50,432 nucleotides of DNA. It comes from [Collinsella] massiliensis. Lineage in GTDB: Bacteria; Actinomycetota; Coriobacteriia; Coriobacteriales; Coriobacteriaceae. The stretch lies in NCBI GenBank assembly GCA_000333815.1, contig CAPI01000087.1, positions 1 to 50,432 of the forward strand. Direction: 5' to 3'. A model generated the notes under the pieces. That model worked only from the letters and a program-made list of their open reading frames with translations. It made no database searches and was not told the origin of the DNA. The position numbers and the translations under genes are program-made. Each line of letters begins with the position of its first letter. The first letter of the stretch is position 1. This document shows positions 8,753 through 15,991 of the stretch, in pieces.

Positions 8753-8796
8753 TTGCTGCACATACGCCGATACGGTAAAGTCAATTTGCTGCACAT
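8753..8796 (+). promoter_or_regulatory. Probable spoVS promoter with an 11-bp direct repeat
   Basis: TTGCTG (8753-8758) and TAAAGT (8776-8781) are 17 bp apart in the 81-bp gap before spoVS. The 11-mer TTGCTGCACAT occurs twice without mismatch, at 8753-8763 and 8786-8796, with a 33-bp period (three helical turns). One copy covers the -35 hexamer and the other lies at about the transcription start, so a regulator binding both could form a repression loop or clamp. A ribosome-binding site AGGAG follows at 8812-8816. Confidence 0.55.
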
Positions 8797-8820
8797 TTGT
8801 ACCATACACGCAGGAGAACC

Positions 8821-9141
8821 ATGGAATATCTCAAAGTCTCGAGCAAGTCTTCGCCCGCTTCCGTCGCGGGCGCCATCGCCGGCATGGTGAAGGACGGGGT
8901 TCCCGTCAACATGCAGTGCGTGGGCGCCGGCGCGGTCAACCAGGCCATCAAGGCGATGGCCATCGCGCGCGGGTTTCTCATCCCCACGGGGTTCGATATC
9001 TCCTGCTCTCCCACGTTCTCGGACATCCTCATCAACGGTGAGTCGCGCACGGCGATCCGCCTTGCGGTGCTCGTGCATGCCATCTCGGTGAACAGCATGG
9101 ATGTTCCCGAGTATTCCGGACACACGGTGGCGGTGCGATAA
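8821..9141 (+). CDS. spoVS: Stage V sporulation protein S (SpoVS family)
   Basis: The 106-residue protein is a typical SpoVS. It begins Met-Glu-Tyr-Leu-Lys-Val-Ser-Ser-Lys-Ser, has the central Gly-Ala-Gly-Ala-Val-Asn-Gln-Ala segment, and has a hydrophobic C-terminal half. The family has an Alba-like fold and is often found near rny in both spore-forming and non-spore-forming bacteria. It is known to affect sporulation and division in Bacillus. No sporulation gene is present nearby, so the name should not be read as evidence of sporulation. ATG 8821 follows an AGGAG box. miaB starts 1 bp after the stop. Confidence 0.93.
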   Translation: MEYLKVSSKSSPASVAGAIAGMVKDGVPVNMQCVGAGAVNQAIKAMAIARGFLIPTGFDISCSPTFSDILINGESRTAIRLAVLVHAISVNSMDVPEYSGHTVAVR

Positions 9142-9142
9142 C

Positions 9143-10513
9143 ATGGCTTCGAATACGACCCGATCCATCCTTACCGGCAAGACCTATTTCATCCGCACGT
9201 TCGGCTGCCAGATGAACCTGCACGATTCTGAGCGCGTCGCGGGGCTCCTCGACTCATATGGGTGCTTCGCTGCGGCCGACCCCGCGGGTGCGGACATCGT
9301 CATCTTCATGACGTGCTGCGTGCGTGAGGCGGCCGACCAGCGGCTCTACGGCCAGTGCTCCTCGTGCAAGAGCCTGCCCACCCCGCCTTCGGGAAAGCGC
9401 GTCGTGGCCGTGGGCGGTTGCATCGCGCAGCGCGACGGCGAGCGGCTCGTCTCCCATGTCGATAACGTCGACGTCATCTTCGGAACGCAGGCCATCGCGC
9501 ACGTCGCCGACCTCATCGCCGATGCGTTCGAGGACGGCGGGCGCCATGTTGACACCGAGGAAGGCGCCGCCCCCGCCGCCACGACCCTCCCGTGGCACCG
9601 CGAGCAGCCCTTCCATGCCTGGGTGCCCATCATGACGGGCTGCAACAACTTCTGCACGTATTGCATCGTGCCCTACGTGCGCGGTCGCGAGAAGAGCCGT
9701 CCCTTCGAGTCCGTGGTCGACGAGGTGGCCGGTCTCCTGCGCTGCGGCGTGCGCGAGGTCACCCTGCTCGGCCAGAACGTGAATTCCTATGGTCGAGATG
9801 CCTACGGCGCGCCGCGCTTCGCCGAGCTGCTCCGTGCGGTGGGGGAGACCGGCATCGAACGGATACGCTTCACCTCCTCCCATCCGAAGGACCTCCTGCC
9901 CGAGACGATCGACGCCATGGCCGAGGTGCCCGCGGTCATGCCGCACCTCCAGCTTGCCGTCCAATCGGGCTCCACGCGCGTGCTCAAGCTCATGAACCGC
10001 CGCTACACCCGCGAGGACTACCTCGGGCTCGTCGACCGCATCCGCGAGCGCATCCCCGACATCGCGCTCACGACCGACATCATCGTCGGCTTCCCCGGTG
10101 AGACCGAGGAGGACTTCGAGCAGACGCTCTCGCTGGCCGAGCGCGTGGGCTATGCGCAGGCCTTCACCTTCATCTACTCGCGCCGTGAGGGAACCCCCGC
10201 CGCGCGCATCGAGGACCCCACGCCGCGCGAGGTCATCCAAGACCGCTTCGACCGCCTGGTCAAGGTCATCGAGCAGACCGCTCACGACTTCAACCAGCAC
10301 GACCTCGGGACGACCGTCCCCGTGCTCGTCGAGGGCTCCTCGAAGAAGGATGCCCGCGTCCTGCAGGGCAAGAGCCCGAAGAACCAGACCGTGCACGCGC
10401 CGATTCCCGCTGGGATGGACATCGAGAGCCTCGTCGGCCGCATCGTCGATGTCGATGTGGACACCGCGCGGACATGGTACCTCTCCGGCACGGTCGTCGG
10501 CGACCCCCGATGA
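9143..10513 (+). CDS. miaB: tRNA-2-methylthio-N6-dimethylallyladenosine synthase MiaB
   Basis: MiaB adds the methylthio group to i6A37 of tRNA, acting on the product of MiaA encoded next. The 456-residue protein has the UPF0004 domain with Phe-Gly-Cys-Gln-Met-Asn, the Cys-Cys-Val-Arg-Glu segment and Gly-Gly-Cys. Its radical-SAM motif is Cys-Asn-Asn-Phe-Cys-Thr-Tyr-Cys followed by Pro-Tyr-Val-Arg-Gly, and it ends with a TRAM domain. ATG 9143 is chosen because the alternative upstream start would overlap spoVS by about 40 bp. The stop overlaps the miaA start by 4 bp. Confidence 0.96.
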   Translation: MASNTTRSILTGKTYFIRTFGCQMNLHDSERVAGLLDSYGCFAAADPAGADIVIFMTCCVREAADQRLYGQCSSCKSLPTPPSGKRVVAVGGCIAQRDGERLVSHVDNVDVIFGTQAIAHVADLIADAFEDGGRHVDTEEGAAPAATTLPWHREQPFHAWVPIMTGCNNFCTYCIVPYVRGREKSRPFESVVDEVAGLLRCGVREVTLLGQNVNSYGRDAYGAPRFAELLRAVGETGIERIRFTSSHPKDLLPETIDAMAEVPAVMPHLQLAVQSGSTRVLKLMNRRYTREDYLGLVDRIRERIPDIALTTDIIVGFPGETEEDFEQTLSLAERVGYAQAFTFIYSRREGTPAARIEDPTPREVIQDRFDRLVKVIEQTAHDFNQHDLGTTVPVLVEGSSKKDARVLQGKSPKNQTVHAPIPAGMDIESLVGRIVDVDVDTARTWYLSGTVVGDPR

Positions 10514-11430
10514 GCGCGCCCATCATCGCGATTGTCGGACCCACCGCGGTCGGCAAGAGCGCCGTCGCGGATGAGGTCGCTTTGGCGCTCGGGACGGATG
10601 TGCTCTCGGTTGACGCCATGCAGGTGTATCGCGGGATGGATATCGGCACGGCGAAGACCCCACCTGCCGAGCGCCGCGTGCCCCTGAGGCTCGTCGACCT
10701 CGTCGATCCGGAGGAGGCGTATTCCGCGGCGCTGTTTCAGCGCGATGCGCGCGCGCTCATCGACGAGCACGTCGCGTGCGACCAGGCGTGCGTCCTTTGC
10801 GGCGGCACGGGCCTCTATCTGCGGGCCGCACTCGATGACATGCGATTTCCCGCGGGCGAGTGCGCCTCGCCCGCACGGGAGCGCTATGAGCGGTATGAGC
10901 GCGAGCATGGGGCGCATGCCCTGCATGAGCTGCTCGCCGAACGCGACCCTGAAAGCGCGGCAGTGATCCATGAGCATAACGTGCGCAGGGTCATCCGCGC
11001 GCTTGAGATGTGCGACGAGGGCGTTTCCTATGCGGCGCAGAAGGCTGCATTCTCCGAGCCCACGCCGTGCTATGACGCGCGGTATTTCGGGCTCACGATG
11101 GATCGCGCGCGCTTATACCGGCGCATCGACGAGCGTGTGGACACCATGATGGATGCGGGCCTGCTCGATGAGGTGCGGCATCTCGTCTCGACGGGCGCCG
11201 GCCCCGCGCTCACGGCACGCCAGGCGATCGGATATAAGGAGCTCATCGAGTACCTGAATGGCGCGCTCTCGCTCTCCGAGGCTGTAGAGCTCATCAAGCG
11301 CCGCTCGCGCCGCTATGCGAAGCGGCAGCTCTCGTGGTTCCGTCGCGACCTCCGCATTGAATGGATCTCGATGGATGAGCAGGGCGTCGATGGCGCTGCG
11401 CACCTCATCCTGGAAGGGGTCGATGCCTGA
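10510..11430 (+). CDS. miaA: tRNA dimethylallyltransferase MiaA
   Basis: MiaA transfers a dimethylallyl group to A37 of tRNAs reading UNN codons. The 306-residue protein begins with a P-loop (Gly-Pro-Thr-Ala-Val-Gly-Lys-Ser) and has Asp-Ala-Met-Gln-Val-Tyr-Arg-Gly-Met-Asp-Ile-Gly-Thr-Ala-Lys, Gly-Gly-Thr-Gly-Leu-Tyr, and a C-terminal Ala-Ile-Gly-Tyr-Lys-Glu motif. ATG 10510 overlaps the miaB stop as ATGA, so translation is probably coupled. The dimethylallyl donor comes from the MEP pathway, whose genes dxr, ispG and ispH also lie in this window. Confidence 0.96.
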   Translation: MSAPIIAIVGPTAVGKSAVADEVALALGTDVLSVDAMQVYRGMDIGTAKTPPAERRVPLRLVDLVDPEEAYSAALFQRDARALIDEHVACDQACVLCGGTGLYLRAALDDMRFPAGECASPARERYERYEREHGAHALHELLAERDPESAAVIHEHNVRRVIRALEMCDEGVSYAAQKAAFSEPTPCYDARYFGLTMDRARLYRRIDERVDTMMDAGLLDEVRHLVSTGAGPALTARQAIGYKELIEYLNGALSLSEAVELIKRRSRRYAKRQLSWFRRDLRIEWISMDEQGVDGAAHLILEGVDA

Positions 11431-12737
11431 TGCCGCGCTTTCCCTTCGTCTCGACCGATATCGAGCCCGAGCGCGCCCTGCTCGTCGGCGTCGAGCGCCG
11501 CGATGCGACATGGCCGGTCGACCGCTCGCTCGATGAGCTCGAGCGGCTTGCGGAGACGGCGGGCGCCCGTCCCGTTGCGCGGGTGACGCAGCGTCTCGAT
11601 CGCCCGCAGCCAAAGACCTTCATCGGATCCGGTAAGGTCGAGGAGATCTGCGGCATAGTGCATCGCATGGACATCGATGTCGTTATCTTCGACGATGACC
11701 TCACGCCCTCGCAGCAGACCAACCTCGAGCGCGCGGTGGGGGAGCCGGTGAAGATCATCGACCGCACCGCGCTCATCCTCGACATCTTCGGCCTGCACGC
11801 GCAAACGCGCGAAGGGCGGCTCCAGGTGCAGCTCGCCCAGTTGCAATACCTGCTCCCACGGCTGCGCGGCATGTGGAGCCACCTTGCGAAGGAGCAGACG
11901 CGCGGCGGCATCGGCAGCCGATTCGGTCAGGGTGAGAGCCAGCTCGAAGTCGACCGACGGCTCATCCGGAGCCGTATCGCGTCCGTCCGCCGCGACCTCG
12001 AGACCGTCGAGCGCCGGCGTCGCGTGCAATCGAAGGAGCGCACGGCTTCCCCGGCGTTTCGCGTCGCGCTTGCGGGATATACGAATGCGGGAAAGTCGTC
12101 CCTGCTCAATCGCTTGACGGGATCGTCGGTCCTTGCGCAGGACAAGCTGTTCGCCACGCTCGATCCCACCACGCGCTCCTACCGGCTTCCGGGCGGCAGG
12201 CTCCTCACGCTCACCGATACTGTTGGCTTCATCCAGAAGCTCCCCCACGGTCTCGTCGACGCGTTCAAGTCGACGCTCAGCGAGGTGCGCGAGGCTGACC
12301 TGATCCTCAAGGTCGCCGATGCCTCCGACGAGAACCTGTTCCGCCAGCTGCAAGCCGTCGACAAGGTCTTGGACGAGATCGGCGCCGGCACCACACCAGC
12401 CATCGTTGTGCTCAACAAGATCGACTGCATCGATGACCTGCTCCGATGCGACCTGTGCCGCATTTATCCCGATGCGAGCCTTGTCTCCGCGCTCACCGGG
12501 GAGGGTATCGATGCGCTCGTTGAGGCCATCTCGCAGGAGGCGGCTGCGCGCGACCGCATCGTCGATCTGACCATACCCTATGCCCAAAGCGCAACGAGCG
12601 CGCTCGTGCATACGTACGGCCAGGTGATGGTCGAGGAGTTCGGCGCCGATGCGGTGCACATCGTCGCCAAGGTGCCCGCCCGTATCGCTGGCCGGCTCAC
12701 ACCGTATCTCGAGGACGCTCCGAGCACCGACCGCTAG
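11430..12737 (+). CDS. hflX: Ribosome-associated GTPase HflX
   Basis: HflX binds the 50S subunit and splits stalled ribosomes under stress. The 435-residue product has the N-terminal HflX domain (Gly-Ser-Gly-Lys-Val-Glu-Glu near 68-74; a basic Gln-Leu-Pro/Arg-Leu-Arg-Gly segment). It also has a GTPase domain with G1 Gly-Tyr-Thr-Asn-Ala-Gly-Lys-Ser, G3 Asp-Thr-Val-Gly, and G4 Asn-Lys-Ile-Asp. The ATG shares one base with the miaA stop (TGATG). The miaA-hflX order is common; in enterobacteria hfq lies between them, and no hfq-like gene is present here. Confidence 0.96.
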   Translation: MPRFPFVSTDIEPERALLVGVERRDATWPVDRSLDELERLAETAGARPVARVTQRLDRPQPKTFIGSGKVEEICGIVHRMDIDVVIFDDDLTPSQQTNLERAVGEPVKIIDRTALILDIFGLHAQTREGRLQVQLAQLQYLLPRLRGMWSHLAKEQTRGGIGSRFGQGESQLEVDRRLIRSRIASVRRDLETVERRRRVQSKERTASPAFRVALAGYTNAGKSSLLNRLTGSSVLAQDKLFATLDPTTRSYRLPGGRLLTLTDTVGFIQKLPHGLVDAFKSTLSEVREADLILKVADASDENLFRQLQAVDKVLDEIGAGTTPAIVVLNKIDCIDDLLRCDLCRIYPDASLVSALTGEGIDALVEAISQEAAARDRIVDLTIPYAQSATSALVHTYGQVMVEEFGADAVHIVAKVPARIAGRLTPYLEDAPSTDR

Positions 12738-12826
12738 CCCGCGCATCCAGTACCGCGCCAAGCTACCGGGTCGGTGGCAATCAGCGTACCGTATGCCGTC
12801 GTTGCGGCGCGAGGCGGTAGCGCTCG

Positions 12827-13588
12827 CTATGCGTGCCCGATGAGGGTGAAGAGCACGATGAGCAACGGCTGATGGGCGAGGTAGATGAGAAGGCTATGCC
12901 TGCCAATCGCGCTGAGCGGGGCGATCCAATCGCGGCGCATCCAAGCGGGATAGCCTCCCGGCGAGAGCCGATCGAAGAGGCGTGCCCCGAAGGCGCCTGC
13001 CGCGTACAGGAAGCAATAGGGAATGAGCGGATAGTAGTCCCCCGACGTAAAGCCGGGGCCCGGGAGCCCAAGCCAAGCGAGGCCGTCCACTGCATAGAGA
13101 TGACGGGGAACGGTGTACGTCAGCGCAAACAGGCCGAGGGCGATCAGAAGGCCGAGCAGGGGATGCACGCGCTTGAGGGCAGGGGAGAGCGCGGCCCAAC
13201 AGAGCGTGCAGGCCGCCATGCAGTACAGGATACCGAAGGAAATGGCGGTGTCGACGCTCGCCACGCTGGTAACGAGCCACACGATGAGCGCCGAGGCGCC
13301 GTAGAGCGCCGCACGGCGCAGGTTGTTGTGCGAGAAGCGGGTCATCCAGCCGGCGAGCGCAATGAACACCCAGCTGATCGAGCAGCGCCACACATCCTGT
13401 ATGACGGGATCGCGGAACCAAGGAAGGTCGAAGCCGTAGATATACACGGCATCGTATGCGGCATGAAAGCATACCATCGATATGATGGTGATGCCGCGCA
13501 GGATATCAAAGGCGGCCACGCGCGATGTGATGCGGCTGTTCGCTTCAGGTGCCGTGACGGTGGATGACCCGTGATCTCGAGACGCCAT
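12827..13588 (-). CDS. DUF1624 family membrane protein (putative acyltransferase)
   Basis: The 253-residue protein has about seven hydrophobic helices and starts with Phe-Asp-Ile-Leu-Arg-Gly after a short cytoplasmic tail. This is the hallmark of the DUF1624/heparan-alpha-glucosaminide N-acetyltransferase catalytic family, as are His-Ala-Ala-Tyr-Asp shortly after and a C-terminal Gly-Arg-His-Ser-Leu-x-Ile-Tyr-Leu-x-His-Gln-Pro. The family is expected to transfer acyl groups to carbohydrates across the membrane. The substrate here is unknown. It starts 7 bp after lexA ends on the same strand, so it is probably co-transcribed with lexA and may be weakly SOS-responsive. It converges on hflX. Confidence 0.82.
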   Translation of the reverse strand: MASRDHGSSTVTAPEANSRITSRVAAFDILRGITIISMVCFHAAYDAVYIYGFDLPWFRDPVIQDVWRCSISWVFIALAGWMTRFSHNNLRRAALYGASALIVWLVTSVASVDTAISFGILYCMAACTLCWAALSPALKRVHPLLGLLIALGLFALTYTVPRHLYAVDGLAWLGLPGPGFTSGDYYPLIPYCFLYAAGAFGARLFDRLSPGGYPAWMRRDWIAPLSAIGRHSLLIYLAHQPLLIVLFTLIGHA

Positions 13589-13595
13589 GAGCTGC

Positions 13596-14234
13596 CTAGA
13601 AGCGCCTCATGAGCGCGACGACCTTGCCGAGGATCTGGGGGTTGTCCGCGTAGATGGGCTCCATGGTGTCGTTCTCGGGCTGGAGGCGCACCCGTCCGCG
13701 CTCCTTGTAGAACGTCTTCACGGTGGCCTCGTTGTCGATCATGGCGACGACGATCTCGCCGTTCATGGCATTGGGTTGCTCGCGAATGATGAGGTAATCC
13801 CCGTTGAAGATGCCGGCGTTGATCATGGAGTCGCCGTGCACCTCGAGCACGAACGAGGACGCATCGGTCGCGATCTCGGTGGGAAGCGTGAAGGTATCCT
13901 CGACGTTCTGCTCGGCGAGGATGGGCATCCCGGCGGCGACTCGCCCGACGAGCGGGAGGGTGACCGTGCCGCGGCTCGGGGACTCCTTGACTTCAGCGAG
14001 GTTGACGGAGGATCCGTCCTCGTTGAAGAGCTCGAGGGCGCGCGGCTTCGTCGCGTCGCGCTTGATCAGCCCGCGCTCCTCGAGGGCGCTCAGGTGCGCA
14101 TGCACCGTGGAAGGGGAGGAGAGGCCCACCGCGGCCGCCATCTCGCGCACGCTCGGCGGATAGCCCTTCTCTTGCTGATATTCGCGGATGAAGTCGTAAA
14201 TCTGCTGCTGGCGCTTCGAGATCTTCCGTGCCAT
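13596..14234 (-). CDS. lexA: SOS transcriptional repressor LexA
   Basis: LexA represses SOS genes and cuts itself when RecA is active. The 212-residue protein has an N-terminal winged HTH (Pro-Ser-Val-Arg-Glu-Met-Ala, Ser-Ser-Pro-Ser-Thr-Val-His-Ala-His). It has a cleavage site Ala-Ala-Gly-Met, the catalytic Ser in Gly-Asp-Ser-Met, and the catalytic Lys in Glu-Ala-Thr-Val-Lys-Thr-Phe. Two ATG codons stand together (14237, 14234); the second is 5 bp from AAGGAGG and is preferred. Three LexA boxes lie upstream, so it is auto-regulated together with the divergent LysM gene. Confidence 0.96.
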   Translation of the reverse strand: MARKISKRQQQIYDFIREYQQEKGYPPSVREMAAAVGLSSPSTVHAHLSALEERGLIKRDATKPRALELFNEDGSSVNLAEVKESPSRGTVTLPLVGRVAAGMPILAEQNVEDTFTLPTEIATDASSFVLEVHGDSMINAGIFNGDYLIIREQPNAMNGEIVVAMIDNEATVKTFYKERGRVRLQPENDTMEPIYADNPQILGKVVALMRRF

Positions 14235-14251
14235 CATACCCTCCTTGTATC

Positions 14252-14321
14252 CAAACAATTGTTCGATTATTTCTTGACAAGAACAACTGTTCGAAGATAA
14301 TAGTATACGAACATTCGTTCT
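14252..14321. promoter_or_regulatory. lexA-yneA divergent control region with three LexA boxes
   Basis: Three 14-bp sites each differ from CGAAC-N4-GTTCG at one position: CAAAC-AATT-GTTCG at 14252-14265, AGAAC-AACT-GTTCG at 14280-14293, and CGAAC-ATTC-GTTCT at 14308-14321. A plus-strand promoter, TTGACA (14274-14279) with GATAAT (14296-14301) and a 16-bp spacer, points at the LysM gene, and the middle box fills its spacer. No clear minus-strand -35/-10 pair for lexA could be fixed. The sites are spaced 28 bp apart centre to centre. Confidence 0.9.
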
Positions 14322-14389
14322 CACGCCAGAACTTTTTGTCCGGACGCGACGATATACCTAGTTCCACCACATCGAGGGAAGGGGAACAC

Positions 14390-14920
14390 ATGAACACGAA
14401 GCGCACGCTCACCGAAGGCAACCTCGCGCTCTCCCTGTCGCAGACGTCGCGTCGCGAGGAGGCATATCCGTACGAGACGCAGATCATCGCGCTCCCGGTG
14501 CGGCCTGCGCAGCGCCCGCGCGCCGCGTCTCCTCGGCCCGTGCATATCGCGCCCGCCCCTTCGCCCATGCAATCCGAGCGCCGCCGCGCCCGCCAGGTCT
14601 CTTCGCATCAGCCAGGCGTGCGTTCGCTCGTCCGTACAGTCGCAGCCGCGTGCGTGGTGCTCGGGGTGATCGGCATCCTCACCATGGCGCTCTGGTCGGT
14701 GCTCCATGCGGAGTCGAGTGCCTATGCGCAGGCGCTGCAGGAGGCTGAGCGCATCACCATCTCGGTCGCTCCCGGCGATTCATTGTGGTCCATCGCTTCC
14801 GAGCATGGCGTCGATTCCCTGACGACGCGGCAGACCACCGACCTCATCCGCTCGTGGAACGACCTGGATTCCTCCCTGCTTCAGCCCGGCATGGAGTTGC
14901 TCGTGCCCGCCGACCTGTGA
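14390..14920 (+). CDS. yneA: LysM membrane protein, probable YneA-type SOS cell-division inhibitor
   Basis: The 176-residue protein has a long polar, Arg/Pro-rich N-terminal segment (1-80), one transmembrane helix (about 83-104), and a single LysM domain (about 121-174) with Gly-Asp-Ser-Leu-Trp-Ser-Ile-Ala. Divergence from lexA, an SOS box inside its promoter and the membrane-LysM layout match Bacillus YneA and actinobacterial relatives, which delay division during DNA damage. The cytoplasmic tail is much longer than in Bacillus YneA. ATG 14390 has GAAGGGG upstream. The call rests on layout and context rather than strong sequence identity. Confidence 0.8.
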   Translation: MNTKRTLTEGNLALSLSQTSRREEAYPYETQIIALPVRPAQRPRAASPRPVHIAPAPSPMQSERRRARQVSSHQPGVRSLVRTVAAACVVLGVIGILTMALWSVLHAESSAYAQALQEAERITISVAPGDSLWSIASEHGVDSLTTRQTTDLIRSWNDLDSSLLQPGMELLVPADL

Positions 14921-14988
14921 CCTTGGAAGGCGGCTTGTACGCGGCAATTCCCGCGTATTTCGATTGCATCACAACATATTGAACTTTT

Positions 14989-15018
14989 TTCGTCCTCAAT
15001 CACAATCCGTGCTATCCT
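14989..15018 (+). promoter_or_regulatory. Probable nrdR promoter
   Basis: TTGAAC (14989-14994) and TATCCT (15013-15018) are separated by 18 bp in the AT-richer 128-bp gap between the LysM gene and nrdR. A GGAGGAGG ribosome-binding site precedes the nrdR ATG. I could not recognise a convincing pair of NrdR boxes here. Confidence 0.45.
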
Positions 15019-15048
15019 TGTGAAGTTCATTTCACGGAGGAGGGTGCT

Positions 15049-15492
15049 ATGCGTTGTCCGCGCTGCGGCGGGGCTGATACGCGCGTTATCGATTCGCGCA
15101 CGCAGGATGCGAGCAACGCCATCAAGCGCCGTCGCGAGTGCCGTGCGTGCGGCTACCGGTTCACGACCTTCGAGCGCTGCGAGGATCCCATCGAGGTCAT
15201 CAAGAGCGATGGCACGAAGCAGCCGTTCGATCGCAACAAGCTCCTGGTCGGCCTCATGCGCGCGACGTCCAAACGCGATATCGACCTCTCGCAGCTCAAT
15301 GCCCTGATCGACGACATCGAGGCGGAGCTGCGAGCCGGTACGTTCACGAACGTCACCTCGCACGATATCGGGAACATGGTGCTCAAGCGCTTGGAGAAGC
15401 TCGACAAGGTCGCCTATATCCGCTTCGCCTCCGTGTACCGGGACTTCAAGGACATCGATGAGTTCCTCGAGGAACTCGATAAGCTGAGGTGA
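15049..15492 (+). CDS. nrdR: Transcriptional repressor NrdR
   Basis: NrdR senses ATP/dATP and represses ribonucleotide reductase genes. The 147-residue product has the N-terminal zinc ribbon (Met-Arg-Cys-Pro-x-Cys, later Cys-Arg-Ala-Cys-Gly-Tyr-Arg-Phe-Thr-Thr-Phe-Glu) and an ATP-cone domain with Lys-Ser-Asp-Gly and Phe-Asp-Arg-Asn-Lys-Leu. It ends with Ala-Ser-Val-Tyr-Arg-x-Phe. dut follows after 3 bp, so a dNTP-pool regulator and the dUTP-cleaning enzyme are in one unit. Confidence 0.97.
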   Translation: MRCPRCGGADTRVIDSRTQDASNAIKRRRECRACGYRFTTFERCEDPIEVIKSDGTKQPFDRNKLLVGLMRATSKRDIDLSQLNALIDDIEAELRAGTFTNVTSHDIGNMVLKRLEKLDKVAYIRFASVYRDFKDIDEFLEELDKLR

Positions 15493-15495
15493 GCT

Positions 15496-15939
15496 ATGTC
15501 GACCATCTCCGTTGCCATCAAGCGTCTCGATCCCACCGTCGAGCTTCCATCCTATGCCTACGCGGGCGATGCGGGGCTTGACCTACGGGCGCAGGCATCG
15601 GTCGACATCGAGCCCTTCGAGCGCGTGCTCATCCCGACGGGCCTTGCCATCGCACTGCCCGACGGCTACGCCGGGTTCGTGCAGCCCCGCAGCGGCATGG
15701 CGCTCAAGCGCGGCCTTTCCATCGTGAACACTCCGGGTCTCATCGACGCGCATTACCGCGGCGAGCTCAAGATCATCGCGATCAACCTCGATGCCCATGA
15801 GACCATCCATATCGAGCGTGGTGAGCGCATCGCCCAGCTCGTCATCCAAGCGGTACCCACCGTGCAGCTCGTCGAGGTCGATGAACTCGACGAGACCGAT
15901 CGCGGTACCGGCGGATTCGGCTCAAGCGGAGCGGCGTAG
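15496..15939 (+). CDS. dut: Deoxyuridine 5'-triphosphate nucleotidohydrolase
   Basis: dUTPase hydrolyses dUTP to dUMP and keeps uracil out of DNA. The 147-residue trimer-type protein shows the five conserved motifs: Asp-Ala-Gly-Leu-Asp-Leu; Pro-Arg-Ser-Gly-Met-Ala; Gly-Leu-Ile-Asp-x-His-Tyr-Arg-Gly-Glu; Gly-Glu-Arg-Ile-Ala-Gln-Leu; and the C-terminal Arg-Gly-x-Gly-Gly-Phe-Gly-Ser. It is directly downstream of nrdR. Confidence 0.96.
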   Translation: MSTISVAIKRLDPTVELPSYAYAGDAGLDLRAQASVDIEPFERVLIPTGLAIALPDGYAGFVQPRSGMALKRGLSIVNTPGLIDAHYRGELKIIAINLDAHETIHIERGERIAQLVIQAVPTVQLVEVDELDETDRGTGGFGSSGAA

Positions 15940-15991
15940 TCGCTTCCGAGCACATACTGTTGGTGAAGAACATCCAGAGAAAAGGGGAGAA

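Noticed and set aside
8821-9141. spoVS as evidence of sporulation
   Set aside because: SpoVS is widespread in non-sporulating lineages near rny, and no other sporulation gene is present.
12725-12776. Inverted repeat CACCGACC/GGTCGGTG at the hflX end, considered as a terminator
   Set aside because: The arms are 36 bp apart, there is no T-run, and the stem covers the hflX stop. Too weak to call.
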